The position numbers and the translations under genes are program-made. A stretch of DNA of 64,000 nucleotides from Pezicula radicicola (Eukaryota; Ascomycota; Leotiomycetes; Helotiales; Dermateaceae), in contig PDUO01000024.1 of the NCBI GenBank assembly GCA_003008705.1, positions 185,035 to 249,034 of the forward strand. Reading direction: 5' to 3'. This document shows, piece after piece, positions 46,507 through 58,027 of the stretch. The first letter of the stretch is position 1; each line of letters opens with the position of its first letter. The notes beneath the pieces are model-generated. The model was not told the DNA's origin. It was given only the letters and a program-made list of their open reading frames with translations, and did no database searches.

Positions 46507-47437
46507 GTTGTTGACTTTGGTAATGATTTATGAAATTATGATGATCTGATGAGAGAGGAATTAATTGTACTTGTAATGTGAGTTGAAACATTTATATATA
46601 AACAAAAGTGCATTGTAAACTCACAACTACAAGCTTTAAATCAATTATTCAAGCATCTATGTTACCTAAGCCAAGGGAGTTACTTACGAGGTTACTTAAA
46701 TTAAGCGACTTACTTGAAGAGAACGAGCCACATAAATCAAGCAAATAATCTAAACAAGTAGGCAGCTCAAAGTATGTATGTTACTTAAAATAGATAGAGT
46801 TTAAGTAACTTAAATAAAACATACTCCTATCTATATAACGATTATTTTACTTAGACTCCTTGACATATTCACTTGGCAGGGCAGAGGTGCTATCTTAAAC
46901 TAAAGTAGTAGATAAACATAATAGTCTGTGGTAGGCATTCAATTGTATACTAAGACTTAGTACTTCAACAAAGTGTCTCATTTTAACATTACAGATAAAT
47001 AATTCAAACAATTTTGTGAAATAGAAATTTGTGTGCCAAGAGTCAAATATGCAACAAAATGACAGTATTAACATAATATCTTTTCTAAAAGTTATAGGGT
47101 TTTAATTTCTCAAAATAGATTTTTGTTTACTTTGTGTACCGAGACTTAGATAGTAGTTTATGTCGTCACTTCCTTTCCTAAAAGTTAGTTTTAAAAGTTT
47201 ATACTATTTTTAATTTCTCAAAAACGGGAAATGTTGTTCACTTTGTGTGCCGAGAGTCAGACATGCAACAAAACGACGACTTTAACTTTACATCCAGAGA
47301 AGAAGAAAAGTACCTCCTCACCCCCTAATATCACCGCGCGGAAAAATCTCAAATACTGCCGCTCGTAAAAAGGAAGTAAGATATGACAAAAGAGAACAAA
47401 CAAAGCAACCAACAATGGTTTTCAAAGATCCCCCGAC
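46507..47437. repeat. AT-rich intergenic region with imperfect tandem repeats
   Basis: Between 46650 and 46820 there are many GTTACTTAA/ACTTACTTG elements. From about 47029 to 47290 three imperfect ~110-bp units repeat: a TTTGTGTGCCGAGAGTCAGA-like block, then GCAACAAAA(C/T)GAC, a TTTTCTAAAAGTTA block and TTTAATTTCTCAAAA. The reverse complement of its GCAACAAAA core matches the 14261 repeat. No gene seen. Confidence 0.5.
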
Positions 47438-48480
47438 TTAATTACAAGGCCAATTTGAAGACTTAGCATCCCCGTCATCATAATTAATAACATTAGTTAG
47501 AGCCTCCAGAAAAGAACAGACAGGAAAATTAATCAATCTAGGAGTTCTAATACCATTATCAATACTTCGCATTAGAACCAATGGTATCATAATTATCGAC
47601 ATCAGCAACAGTCCAACCATTAGCATTGCCATCAGCAGTCCAAGAAGCAACAGAACTACATCCATCAAAACACAAAAAATCAGTCATCAACTCTCTCTCT
47701 CTCACAAAAATAAAATAAAAATAAATAAATGAATGAAATATTGTATAAACAAGAATTCCACATAGGAGCAGCAACAAGCGCAAATACAAAACCGACAACA
47801 TCAAGCGTGACTTTCAAGGCTGTACTTTGATCAAATGTCATTGAGAAGTCGTTTGTAAATGTACCGATATCTGTAGCCATGTTTGTGTGAGTGTTTAGCA
47901 TTCCTTGCTAGAAGACATCATTTTAGCTGTGGGTCAGAGCAAACGAATTAAATATAAGGTAACTACATCTAGAAATTAGCCTTCAGGATAAGTTGGAAGA
48001 AAAGAAGAAAGAAGTAAAGGCTTACCTAGCTGGTGAATTAACATCCGCATTGGCATCAGTACCATAACCACACTCTAGAGTAATATCACAATTCGTTCAT
48101 CCAAGCTCATCGCAATCGAGGTTAGGATGAGTATGGAAGAAGTTAGCGAGGTGATTAGCAAATTTAAGTCCGTTATTGTTTTCCCAATTGTAAAGTGCAT
48201 CAGCCCATGCAATGTCAGTTTGTGCATCTGCCCATTGTGTTTTTTTGGATTAGTGGTGATGTCAGCAAAGAATGTGCAAGAAACACTTCTCCAGCCTGCA
48301 TTAGGATCATATTCGTTGACGTAGATATCCCCTTTTTGTCGTGTCGGTCAGTTGTGCATACTGTATTAGTCCCTGTGTCTTCAACTAATGGAACCACTTG
48401 GTAGTTGGAGTTGTAGATTCCATCGGGGCACACATCAGATACACATAGTCCACCTGATGCTGTCATTATAACATTTCCGT
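47438..48480 (-). pseudogene. Decayed gene for an uncharacterised secreted/wall-type protein
   Basis: Minus-strand pieces of one protein are recognisable in order but not in one frame. They are a Cys-containing segment (GLCVSDVCPDG near 48450), an aromatic/Asn-rich segment (ALYNWENNNG near 48180), an LDCDELG...NCD segment, a hydrophobic segment (VTLDVVGFVFALVAAPMW near 47800) and a Cys-ended tail (NWPCN at 47438). An in-frame TGA (48097-48099) and at least two frame changes separate them. The layout is reminiscent of the C-terminal part of large fungal class V (GH18) chitinases, but this likeness is weak and from memory. Some breaks could be introns that I did not resolve. Confidence 0.4.
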
Positions 48481-49876
48481 CTGGGTCCTTGAGCTATATC
48501 ATTTGCAATCCTATGGTATCTGGTGACCTATTGAAGAGCATTAGCAAGAATTCTCTTGTATGGCTAGGTTTTTGCCGTCTGCGACTGCGGCACAGTCTGA
48601 AAATCAGGAGGTAGTGGTAAGGGCCGGGACCATAAAGTAGGATTAATATCTTTACTTTCTTTTGCCCTCTAGTTCTTTCTTCACAGTTTATTTCTTGCTA
48701 TAAAAATTTCTTGGTTAGAAAGCTAATATTAGTCGACTTTTTGTGGTTTTAAAGTCCTTGCTTTTCTGTAAATACGCCCTTCAATTCCGACGCCAAGCAA
48801 TTGTTAGGGGGCTCGCTTAGCTTAGTGAACTGCCATTAATGAACCCAACACTAAGCAACCAGAGAGGGACATGTAGTTCCAAGGTTGCGCGATTTTTGTG
48901 GATTTGTAGCTTCACAACTAGCAAAACAAAAGAGTAGAAGAACAATGCCGAGCTCCATTTGAAGTTTAATAGTAAGACTTACTTTTAGTGAGTTAAGGAA
49001 GAGTTAAGGATACAAAACAAACAAACAAACAACAAAGGGACAACCTTACTCTTTCTCTTCTAGATAATCCCAGGGAGATGTCAGACGGAAAACACAGCAA
49101 CGAGAGTTATTATAGCACCACGAAATGGATTGACAACAAAGATTTTGTCTTAAAAATAGCTATAGCAAATATCTATAAAAGTTGCCGAGATGAGAATTAA
49201 TGCTGCACACGGATTCATTTGCAGTAACCAAATATCAGGATTGTCCAAACTTCTCCTCCGTTCTAGTTCTGAAAGTCCCTGTTCGTAGCTCATGTCTAAT
49301 TTAACAGACCAACTCTCCCTGCTTCGATTCTAGGAGAAGGATTTCTGCACAGAAGACAAATCTTCGCCTGTAAGAGATAAACTTAGTAAAGTTTTATTGA
49401 TATGACACTGTGCTTACTTAAGACTTGGACTTGCTGTATCTAAACTGCTAGGGATTGGAGCGTTGTCCTCCGTTATCTGAACCGTGATAATCTCTCCGCT
49501 TATAGACAGCTCAGTATAGTCCATTCGTTTGAGAGGCCCCCTGATAGTCAATTTCTCCTATTCTGAAGCTCTCGACGGTACAGTCTTTACCAGAAATCCA
49601 ATAAGGACTCTTTGAAATAAGGAAGACCTTAGGACCCTAAAACTTGCGATAGTTTCCCACTTGTCCTCTAAGCCATCTCACTTGTCTCTGTGTAGCATGT
49701 GGAGACATCGCCTGGTTGACGTCCCTCGCACGAGTCTCGACAAAGGTGTTGGATTCATAACATCAAAATACTACTCGTACCGTTGTAATTCCACTGCTGC
49801 GATGACTTGTTCGAGCAATTTCTCGAGCCGGAGCAATTTCTCGAGCCGTTTGGTCGAAACTACCACCCCTCAGTAT
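48481..49876. other. 1.4-kb intergenic region
   Basis: No supported gene. It includes a (ACAA)n run near 49015-49030 and, in the presumed 3' UTR of the sugar porter, a perfect 18-bp tandem duplication (49813-49848). Short frames have no family likeness. Confidence 0.4.
49813..49848. repeat. Perfect 18-bp tandem duplication
   Basis: GAGCAATTTCTCGAGCCG occurs twice head to tail, ending about 30 bp from the sugar-porter stop codon on the minus strand. It looks like a recent slippage event. Confidence 0.7.
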
Positions 49877-51637
49877 TCATCCACTTATCGATGGCCGCGC
49901 CGATAGTTGCGCGAACAAGACCTGGATATCTTCAAGCGATTGACCTCGGGTCTCTCGCATGCAGGTAGCAAGCACAACCAGTGTCAACAATACGATGGCG
50001 CCGAAGAGGAAATACGCGCCATAAGCAGACCTCGCCAGGAAGATTGGAGTTGCGAAGGCAACAAGCCAATTCGCGATCTATTCGTCAAATGGATTAGTAC
50101 CGAATTCGCGAGAGTAACACGTGAGGAAGTCGTCATGAGTAGGTAAGTAAGAAAAGTGTACTTACGAAGCTACCACCTGTTGCCATTGAGTTTGTTGTCG
50201 CACGAGTCTTTGTAGGCTGGATTTCGGATGCATATATCTTTCCAAAAACAGCCCATGTGGAGACGTATCCGATTGCAAAGACAAATACTAACACGATGAC
50301 AACCCATCGTGCCGCGCCGTACGAATGCACGGCATTAGCAGCGTAAAGAGAGCCAATTAGAAGCATACTTCCTGAGAGGATGATACCGCCACAGATAGCA
50401 GAAGTGCGACGGCCCCATTTATCCGCAAAGAGCGTGGCGGGAATGCTGGAAACGAGCATAAGAATAGCAGAAACGCCAGATGCGAGGAATGATGCTGTTT
50501 CGGACGGTATTCCTGCTTGAGCGAAAATTGTTGGAGCATACTGTAAGGCAGTGTTAGCAAATGCAACCAGATCTTCATTTCTAGTTCGCATAACATACAT
50601 AGAGTACCCCGTCTATGCCACTCAGTTGGATGAATGAGAGAATAAACACCGCAAGGCATGTTTGCAATCGGTATTGCCTCGTGAAAATCAAGTGTAAGCC
50701 TTCCAGCACACCAACACCAACTTCAGAAGCTGCGTTTTCGATTGGCCGCAGTACATCTTTCTCTGCCTCAGCTTTTTCGAAATTCAGCTTTTCAAGCTCT
50801 TCCATCGCTTGACGTCTTCTTCCGTGTAGAATAAGCCAACGTGGACTCTCGGGTAAGAAGAATGAGCCAGCCGCCCAAAGGGTAGAGAGCGCAGCCTGTA
50901 GTATGTATGGTAGACGCCATGACATATCGCCGTCAATGTGGATACTTCCGTAGCATGAGAAGTACCCTATGCATACTCCAATCGCAGCACCAAATTGCGG
51001 CAGCGACACAAATTTGCCACGGCTTCGACTCGGCGCAATTTCACAGATGTAGACACCCACATTGGTAAGGGCGAAGCCTTGACCAATTCCCATCAAAGCA
51101 CGTCCGGTAAGGAAGAGCCATAAATGGAACGCAGCACATTCAAGTACGCAGCCAATGGTGCATAAGATTGCTCCAGCAATCATAATGCGCAGTCGCCCGA
51201 AACGGTCTGCAAGGTGTCCAGCAACCGTTGCCGGAATAGCGCCACATAGCATGATCAGAGATACAGTAAAGCCACGCATAGTAGGCGACAGGTGGCCAAA
51301 GGTCTCAATATACGAGGGCATCTCAGTAACAGCACCAACAGAACCTGTATCGAATCTGTTACCATATTAGCGGGGTTTTCAGTGTATCGTTAAACAAGAT
51401 ATGTAAAAGCATCATCGGTACTGGTAGAGTCGCTTCGCGTGGTTGAAAGAAAAAAAGGCAGCTTTCTCACAAAACATCCAACCTGATAGGCTTTAAGACT
51501 AGATTCAAAGACAAGGGACGAAATGTATCAGACGAAAGTACGGTTGCTTTCAAAACATACCCATTGAGTATACCGCCAAGAGCGACAAACGTTGAGGCAA
51601 GCGCATAGCCTGGTATCTTTTCGGAAAAGAACTGCAT
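49877..51637 (-). CDS. MFS sugar porter
   Basis: Sugar/quinate-type proton-coupled transporter of the plasma membrane. Four exons on the minus strand: 51637-51561, 51355-50599, 50540-50166 and 50077-49877 (469 aa). Introns are 205, 58 and 88 nt (GTATGT or GTAAGT donors) and each joint keeps frame. Family signatures in order: GFDTGSVGAV in TM1 split between exons 1 and 2, HLADRFGRLR, GRALMGIGQG, ICEIAPSRSRGK, PESPRWL, QLSGIDGVLYYAPTIF at the exon 2/3 joint, DKWGRRTS and ETRGQSLEDIQ at the end. Twelve hydrophobic segments can be counted. It is slightly short for the family (usually ~500-550 aa) because both termini are brief. No internal stop is seen, although it sits between decayed sequences. 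Substrate unknown. Confidence 0.87.
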
Positions 51638-51839
51638 TACTGTCAATTTTACAGCAGTCGAGATAGGTCCAAGAGTATTAAAGATGGTTGCTGTTTGGAG
51701 ATAGCAAGGGAGAGCCTTGATAGAAAGTATAAGTACTTGAATATCTCACTGCATCTGCAAAGTATAGACCTCACGCAACACTGCGCCGCATGTATCACGT
51801 CGTACATCAGCGGGAGTATTACTCGAACGGGACAGGAGG

Positions 51840-52490
51840 ATTACACCATCTTACGTTGGGAAGCAGTGGGAGATGATTTCGTTGGGGATTGGGCGCTGTT
51901 CGAAAACTTTGTAGGAACCGCCAAGTTCAGGCTTGAACAATCGCACCCCGTTCTCTTTTACCAGCTTCCAGCTTGTTAGGTCGCTACTATAGAGAACACC
52001 TTGCTCAATACACTTGGCTAGACCGTTTAAATACTTTCTAGAACATATGGTTATCCTCGTAGCGCTCTCTATAAGCTAAACATCCTCTACCCTTTGTAGT
52101 ACTACGCTAAAATATACAAATAAGGTATCCGAATCGTTATAAACGTCGAAAAAGACCTTGGAAATCTTTTTGTCTTAAAGGATATCCCTTAGTATCTTTC
52201 CTTTGATACTAGTGGTATTAAACGCTTTGGAGCCTAGCGAATATATATTGATAAGATATACGGGTATAGTCGTAATACCTGTATCTATTAAAAGGGTGAG
52301 GATAGAAAGTGAGCCCTTACGGCAGAGGTTTACGCCTTCGAGATCGATGTACATGGTTAGCTGGTATAGCTCTAACGGTAAATGGCGTAAGATAAGCCAG
52401 TCGACTAGATCGCCGATTTACTTCGTTGTGTTGATAATCTCTATCTTAATGTCCCTCATACTTATAGTAAGTAATTTCCAACGTCTTCCT
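51840..52490 (-). pseudogene. Decayed 3'-5' exonuclease (DnaQ-like) gene
   Basis: A minus-strand reading gives a continuous likeness to the fungal 3'-5' exonuclease-domain family. Seen in order are the Exo I motif in YIDLEGVNLCRKGSLSIL (about 52299-52352), then IYSLGSKAFNTTSIKGK, KKISKVFFDVYNDSD (Exo II region, about 52130-52175), GLAKCIEQ and GGSYKVFEQRPIPNEIISHC (about 51870-51930). In-frame stops stand where Gln is expected (TAA in ILxDKK; TAG in VEDVxL), plus a frame change. Both stops fit C to T change of CAA/CAG, the RIP signature. The start and end are missing. Short open frames on the plus strand here are antisense shadows. Confidence 0.7.
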
Positions 52491-52999
52491 AGAGCGTCTT
52501 AGGGCCACCTTTTGCCTAATAAAACAGTTGTTGCCGTTACTGGCAGAAGGAGCGGACACAGGACTTCAAATTGTATAGGCTTATTGCTCTGGGCAGAACG
52601 CAGAATAGTTTTGAAAGAAGGGTTTGGTTTCGTGCACAGGCAGCTACCGACGGTAGAGGATCCACCAAAAGTTGGTCGCGAGAGAAAATGGCAGATTTTG
52701 GTGGTTGCAAATAGGGCAAAGTTCGGCCACATTTTGCTCCGCTTGCAAGGGCAGAGTGCAGCTCAGAGCATATCGGGAAGACGGGATCTTCCGGCAAGGC
52801 TTAGCACCGCCATAGGCTTTATTGTACAAAATAAATACACTGTAATTACTATAACTATGACCAGGGACCCTTGATCGCTTGATTAGAGGCACCGACCTAT
52901 GTAGCAATATCGCATAATATAGTCCTCCCTGCTCGCCATAAGGCTGATAATGATTTTTCAGTATCGTAGTGAGGCTTAGAAACCTAAATTAAACTATTC
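52491..52999. other. GC-balanced island of unknown origin
   Basis: About 52500-52870 has ordinary base composition with CpG retained, between the RIP-marked exonuclease relic and the AT-rich block. Open frames of 60-120 codons exist on both strands, but I recognise no domain. From about 52880 it grades into AT-rich DNA. Confidence 0.35.
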
Positions 53000-53498
53000 T
53001 ATAAGTTTAAAAGGCGCAAAGAGCTTATAGTGGCACTATAGGTCAAGGGTCCTATTTTACTCCGAATAGACGCCCTCTGTAATTAAGTATAACGGCGACA
53101 ACACGACTATAATTTTTAGAATAGACGGGATTTAGACTATCTAGGAGTAGTTATATAATATAACTAATATAAAACTATAAGAATTTTCTATAGATTTATA
53201 AATTTAAAATTAATTAAATTTAAAGTACTAATAGTTTATCTTATTATAGGATATATCTCTTAATCTAGAGATATATATTAATATAATAAGTTTATAATTA
53301 CTATACTAAAACTAATATCTTATAAAAGTTATATATATTATTATACTTTTATAAACTTATTATTAAGAATAAAATAACTCTTAATTAAAAAGAAAAATCT
53401 TAAATTAATAAAATAATAATTTAAAGTAATTAATTTTATTATAAGATTTTATAAAAGAATTTTTTAATAAAAAGTTTAAATCTCTTCTTTCTACTATA
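53000..53498. repeat. AT-rich RIP-type DNA, left flank of the LTR element
   Basis: Almost only A/T-rich words (TTATATAATATAACTAATATAAAAC type), few CpG and little CpA or TpG after 53150. It ends at the CTATA target duplication (53494-53498). No coding frame survives. Confidence 0.7.
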
Positions 53499-53714
53499 TG
53501 TAGCGACGTAGCAAATAGAACAAGAGCTTTAGCGGTAAATGAATATATAAGAATGAATTCTATTGTTGGATCTATACGAAGGATTCTAAACTAAAGAGAA
53601 AAAGAAGAAGGAGAATAAGAACAAGGACAGAGTAGTCGTTTAAATACAGAATAGTACCAAGCAAGGGTATGTATAGAGAAGTTATATATAAGGTTCCTGG
53701 TAAGGACCGTAATA
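53499..53714 (-). repeat. 3' LTR
   Basis: Terminal repeat in plus-strand reading TGTAGCGACG...GACCGTAATA. The terminal CA of the other copy is TA here, a C-to-T change that breaks the TG...CA ends needed for integration. Confidence 0.92.
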
Positions 53715-53717
53715 TTA

Positions 53718-53730
53718 CCCCCCCCTCTGA
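53718..53730 (-). other. Polypurine tract
   Basis: On the minus strand a CAGAGGGGGGGG-type run lies three bases before the 3' LTR. This is the expected plus-strand primer of an LTR retroelement and fixes the element's orientation. Confidence 0.75.
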
Positions 53731-54038
53731 AAAAAGTCTGTCCTTAGACTTAAACTTATTACTAGATTTCCTTCTAACTTATCATAGTTATCAATCCCTT
53801 GGTTATATACCTTAATCCATTTCCGGAGGTTTATAGGGGGTCCGACTAAACAAGGGTTCTATAAGTAGAACTCCTTGAGTAGGTATAGGGAGTATATAAA
53901 GTCTGATACTAGGTAGTACTCCGGGTCCTTATCTACTCCTAACCAATTTACTCTATAGAAGAGCTACTTCCCTTTGAGTTTTACTATCCTAATTAACTCA
54001 ACTTCCCATTCCTGTATTCTATTAATCACAATAGGTTC

Positions 54039-54512
54039 TTATGGTTCTGGTAATTGTCCTAGTAATGGGTTATTGGGGTCCTTCCGAAGGGATCTTGTAT
54101 AGAATATAGGATATATCTTCATAGAAGGAGGTAGTTCCAGCTTATAGGAGTAACCATTCTTTTCTAGTATCTTAAATAGTCCTTCGGCTTGGTTTCCAAG
54201 TTTCCAACTAGGTCTATCCAAGGGTAAATATTTAGTGGATAACTAGACTCGATCTTTAACTTTAAAGTCTAGTACTCTACGGGTCTTGTTTACTTACTAG
54301 ATTATCTTATCCTGTACTCTCTTTATATTATCTTGAGTAAATTTCCAGCTATTATATAAGTACCTTATAAACTTAGTAGCTTCTTCAAAGGAGAGCTTCT
54401 CTTTTATAGTTTCCGGTTTTTTAGGGGCTTTCCAATCAAAAGATTTCCGGGGGGAGTACCTACGAGTCAATAGAAAGGGGGATATACCAATAGAGTTATA
54501 AGGAAGTATCAA
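54039..54512 (-). pseudogene. Integrase C-terminal relic
   Basis: Two minus-strand frames carry integrase-type wording. 54512-54297 reads LPYNSIGISPFLLTRRYSPR followed by a Lys-rich linker and a helical stretch. 54221-54039 reads RPSWKLGNQAEGLFKILEK and later YPIFYTRSLRKDPNNPLLGQ, typical of the C-terminal beta-barrel/GPY-like end of Ty3/gypsy integrases. Stops separate and precede the pieces. Confidence 0.7.
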
Positions 54513-56196
54513 CTAAGTATTATCTATTACAGGGAGTATTTATAACTAATTGTCCTAGTAATGGTTTATAAATAGTCTCAACCTCTGGTCTAGGTACTAG
54601 TTCATTATCTCTATCTAGCTATTAGTCTAGGGGCTATAGGTAGTAGATAATTTAACTTAAATACCTAAGATAGTATAGAAGGTATTCTAAAAGTCTGAGA
54701 TAAACTAAGGGCCCCTGTCAAAAACTACAGAGTCTAGTAGATTATAATATCGGTATATATAAGTATAGTATATCTCTACTATATCTTTTACTATAGCTGT
54801 CTTATAATAAGGAATTAATACAGGAGTTTTACTTAGTCTATCAATGAAAACATAGATATTATTAAAACTATACTTATCTTTAGGCTATAACTTAAAGTCT
54901 ATATAGATATACTACCAAGGGTAATCTAGAATTAGTAATAGATATAGTAGTCCAGGGGTCTTATCTCTTGGGATATATACTCTTCTATATATATAATAAT
55001 TATCAATATACTGAGCTACTAAAGTAGGTAAGCCTTTCTAGTAGTATCTCTCTTGGAGGACCTTTCTTATCTTTCTTTCTCCAGGATAGGCTATAGAAAG
55101 CTATACATAGGCCTTAGTAATCAATCTAGTCCTAAGGTTATTGACGTCTAGAACTACGAGGAGTCCTTTTCTCAGTAGTAGACTATCTTTCATTTCATAA
55201 TATTAAGGACCCTGGTCTAAGGAGAAGTCTTAACTAGCTAAGACCTTTAGGCGAAAGGGTTCCAAAGATAGGTCTATTCTATTCTACTAAAGTACTTCCT
55301 CGATGAGCTTAAGTAATTCTATGAAGTAGATCCCAAGGTCTTCCTTGATCTATAGGTCTAAGTACTCTGGTTTCAGTAATAGCTTATTCCTGATTTTCTC
55401 TTTGATCTAGTCTTAGGGATAAATATCTTATTCTCTTCGAGAGAGAGTATCTACTAAGATATTAGCTTTTCTAGGTTAGTAGATAATCTAAAAGAAGAAC
55501 TATAATAGGACTTCTACCTAGTGAGCTTATCTACTATTTAGTTACTTAGTAGTTATAAAATACTCTAATACTTTATGATTAGTAAAGATCTGAAGCTTAT
55601 AGGTAGAACCTTGTAATTCAGCTCTCCAATTACTCAGAGACCTAATGATTATAAGTATTTCCTTGTTGTATATTTTATAATTAAGCTCTATTAATACCAT
55701 TGTCTTTAAGAAGAATACTACAGGGTACCATTCTTCTTTATTACTTCTCCTTTATAAAAACACGGCGGCCACTACTCCATCAGAGGTATCTATTTCCAGT
55801 CTTAACTCGGTGTCAAGGTTATAGTAGGCTAGGACTAGGGCTGATATAAGCTTAAGTTTAAGCTCCTCAAAAGCTTACTAGTAGTCCTTAGTCTATATAA
55901 ACTTCTCCTCTTTCCGGGTAAGGTTTATCAAAGGTTTTACTACCTTTCTATAATCTAGGGTAAATCTTCTATAGAAGTTATAGAAACCCAAGAAGGATTG
56001 AATACCTTTTATAATATATAGAGGTTTCTATTCCTTAACTACAGAGACTTTCTCTGGGTTAACTTCAATACTATCAGTAGTAACAATGAAACCAAGGTAC
56101 TTGGTTCTCTTAACACTAAATTTATACTTCTTAATATCTACCTAGAGTCCTACTTCTCGAAGGCAGCTAAGGACTACTTATACATAGCCTTTATAC

Positions 56197-56250
56197 TCTA
56201 ACTCGTTTTCCGAGTAGATAAGGATATTATCAAGGTAGGTAGTATAAAAG
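56197..56250 (-). pseudogene. Reverse transcriptase active-site relic
   Basis: The minus strand reads FYTTYLDNILIYSENELEYK. This is the RT YxDD-box region, but the second Asp is Asn (codon AAT at 56226-56228), a G-to-A transition that removes a catalytic metal ligand. Stops lie up- and downstream. Confidence 0.75.
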
Positions 56251-58027
56251 ATATCAAGATATTCGAATAATATATTATTTATATAGTATTGGTAAGTTAT
56301 AGGTCTATTAGTAAGGCTAAATAGAAGAACCTTATACTTATATAAGTTATAGTAAGTTCTGAATATAGTAAGTTCTTCAGAATCAGGGTATATTTGAATC
56401 CTATAAAAGGCTTATCTAATATCAAGCTTAGTAAAGACCTTTACTTTATTAAGGTAGGTAAGGGTCTCGTTGATCAGTAGGAGTAGGTAGTAGTCCTTCC
56501 TAGTAATGAGGTTAAGCTTCCTGAAATCAATATAGAAGTATAGACCTCTATCTTTTTTCTTAATAAATAAGATAGGTAAAGAGAAGGGTACTTAGCTACT
56601 TTCGATAAATCCTTTCTATAAATTCTCTAATAAATACTTCTTGATTACTTATAACTCTATAGTTATCTATAAGTAGAGAGGTTTATAACTTAGTATTACC
56701 TTCTCTTCTAGCTCAATCTTATAATTATAACTTCGATATAGTGGAAGTATATTAGAGGCTACTTTTAAAAATATATCCTCCCAAGGGTAATAGGCCTTTG
56801 GTAGCTTAGTAAGCAGGTCTTCTAGCTCTTGGGTATCCAAAGCTCCTCGAGAGTCTAGTTCTCGATCAATTTCATATAAGCTTATAGAAAAGAGAGTATT
56901 TTCCTTCCTTCTTAGATTAAGGTGAAAGGTAATAATACTAATTTCCGTAATACTGAAATCTAATTTAGTACCTTTAGATTCAGGGGGTAGCTATAATCTC
57001 TTGGTAGGTTTTAGGGGTTATTTCTAGTCTTTAGGGTTAGAGGAGAATTCATTATTCCTTCTACCTTTAAGCTATCTCTCTATTTATTATAAACTACGGA
57101 GAGTATCCTTGGTATAGGAAGTACCTATAACTACTTTCTTGATTTCGGAGGTAAGGTCTTTGTACTCAATGAATTTATCAAGAAAGGACTTAGCTAGGGT
57201 TCCTACTTTAATAGCCAATGATTTCATTATAGCTAGGCCAGACTCGGGGATAAGTTTAGGCTATATCTAGGGAAGATCAGGACTTGGTTCTGGTTCTGGA
57301 TACTAGTTCAGGGGAGTAGAGGGACTATCCAGGAATAGCTCTGACTTGGTTAACTTTACAAGGGATATAAGGTACTTAACCCTTCCCTTAGCTCCATTTT
57401 CTCTTTATATATCCTCCTTGATAAACTCTATATCTCTCTTCATTAGCTCTCTCTGATATCTAGGCTTAATGGCTCTGGGTAAGAGGCCACCGTAGGGAAT
57501 CCGGATAGGGTTACTAAAAGAATTAGTTAGGGGTATTATCTCTGGCTAAATAAGTTTCCGATATTATAAATCTAGTAAGATATTAAAGTAGACCAAGAAT
57601 TTTATACCAAGGATAATATCATGGTTTCCAAGATCTAAAATAAGAAAGGGGATATTCTTAATGATTCTTTTATCTAACTCAATAGTAAAGAGAATGAAAT
57701 ATATAATAGGTTTTCCTCTAACTCTATTATATCCTTTGGTATTGATTGGTTATTCTAGCTTCTACTATTTAATAGTATAGAATTAAGAGTATATTTTAGT
57801 AACTTAGGTATTTATAAAAGAAAACCCTTAGGCTCCTATATTAGGTAAAGAGGATAGATTAGTAATTGAAACTCTATTGTAGTTTAAGTTACAAGAAACC
57901 ATAAATACTTTCCTACCTATTAATTAAGTAAGATCTATCTCTACTAAACTAATAAGATAACCTAGAGAGGAGACTTCCTCTAGGTATCCTTATTTCCTGA
58001 TTCTTGTTCTAAGTCAGAAGTATTATA

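Noticed and set aside
52203..52502. Plus-strand 99-codon frame as a gene
   Set aside because: It is antisense to the recognisable exonuclease relic on the minus strand.
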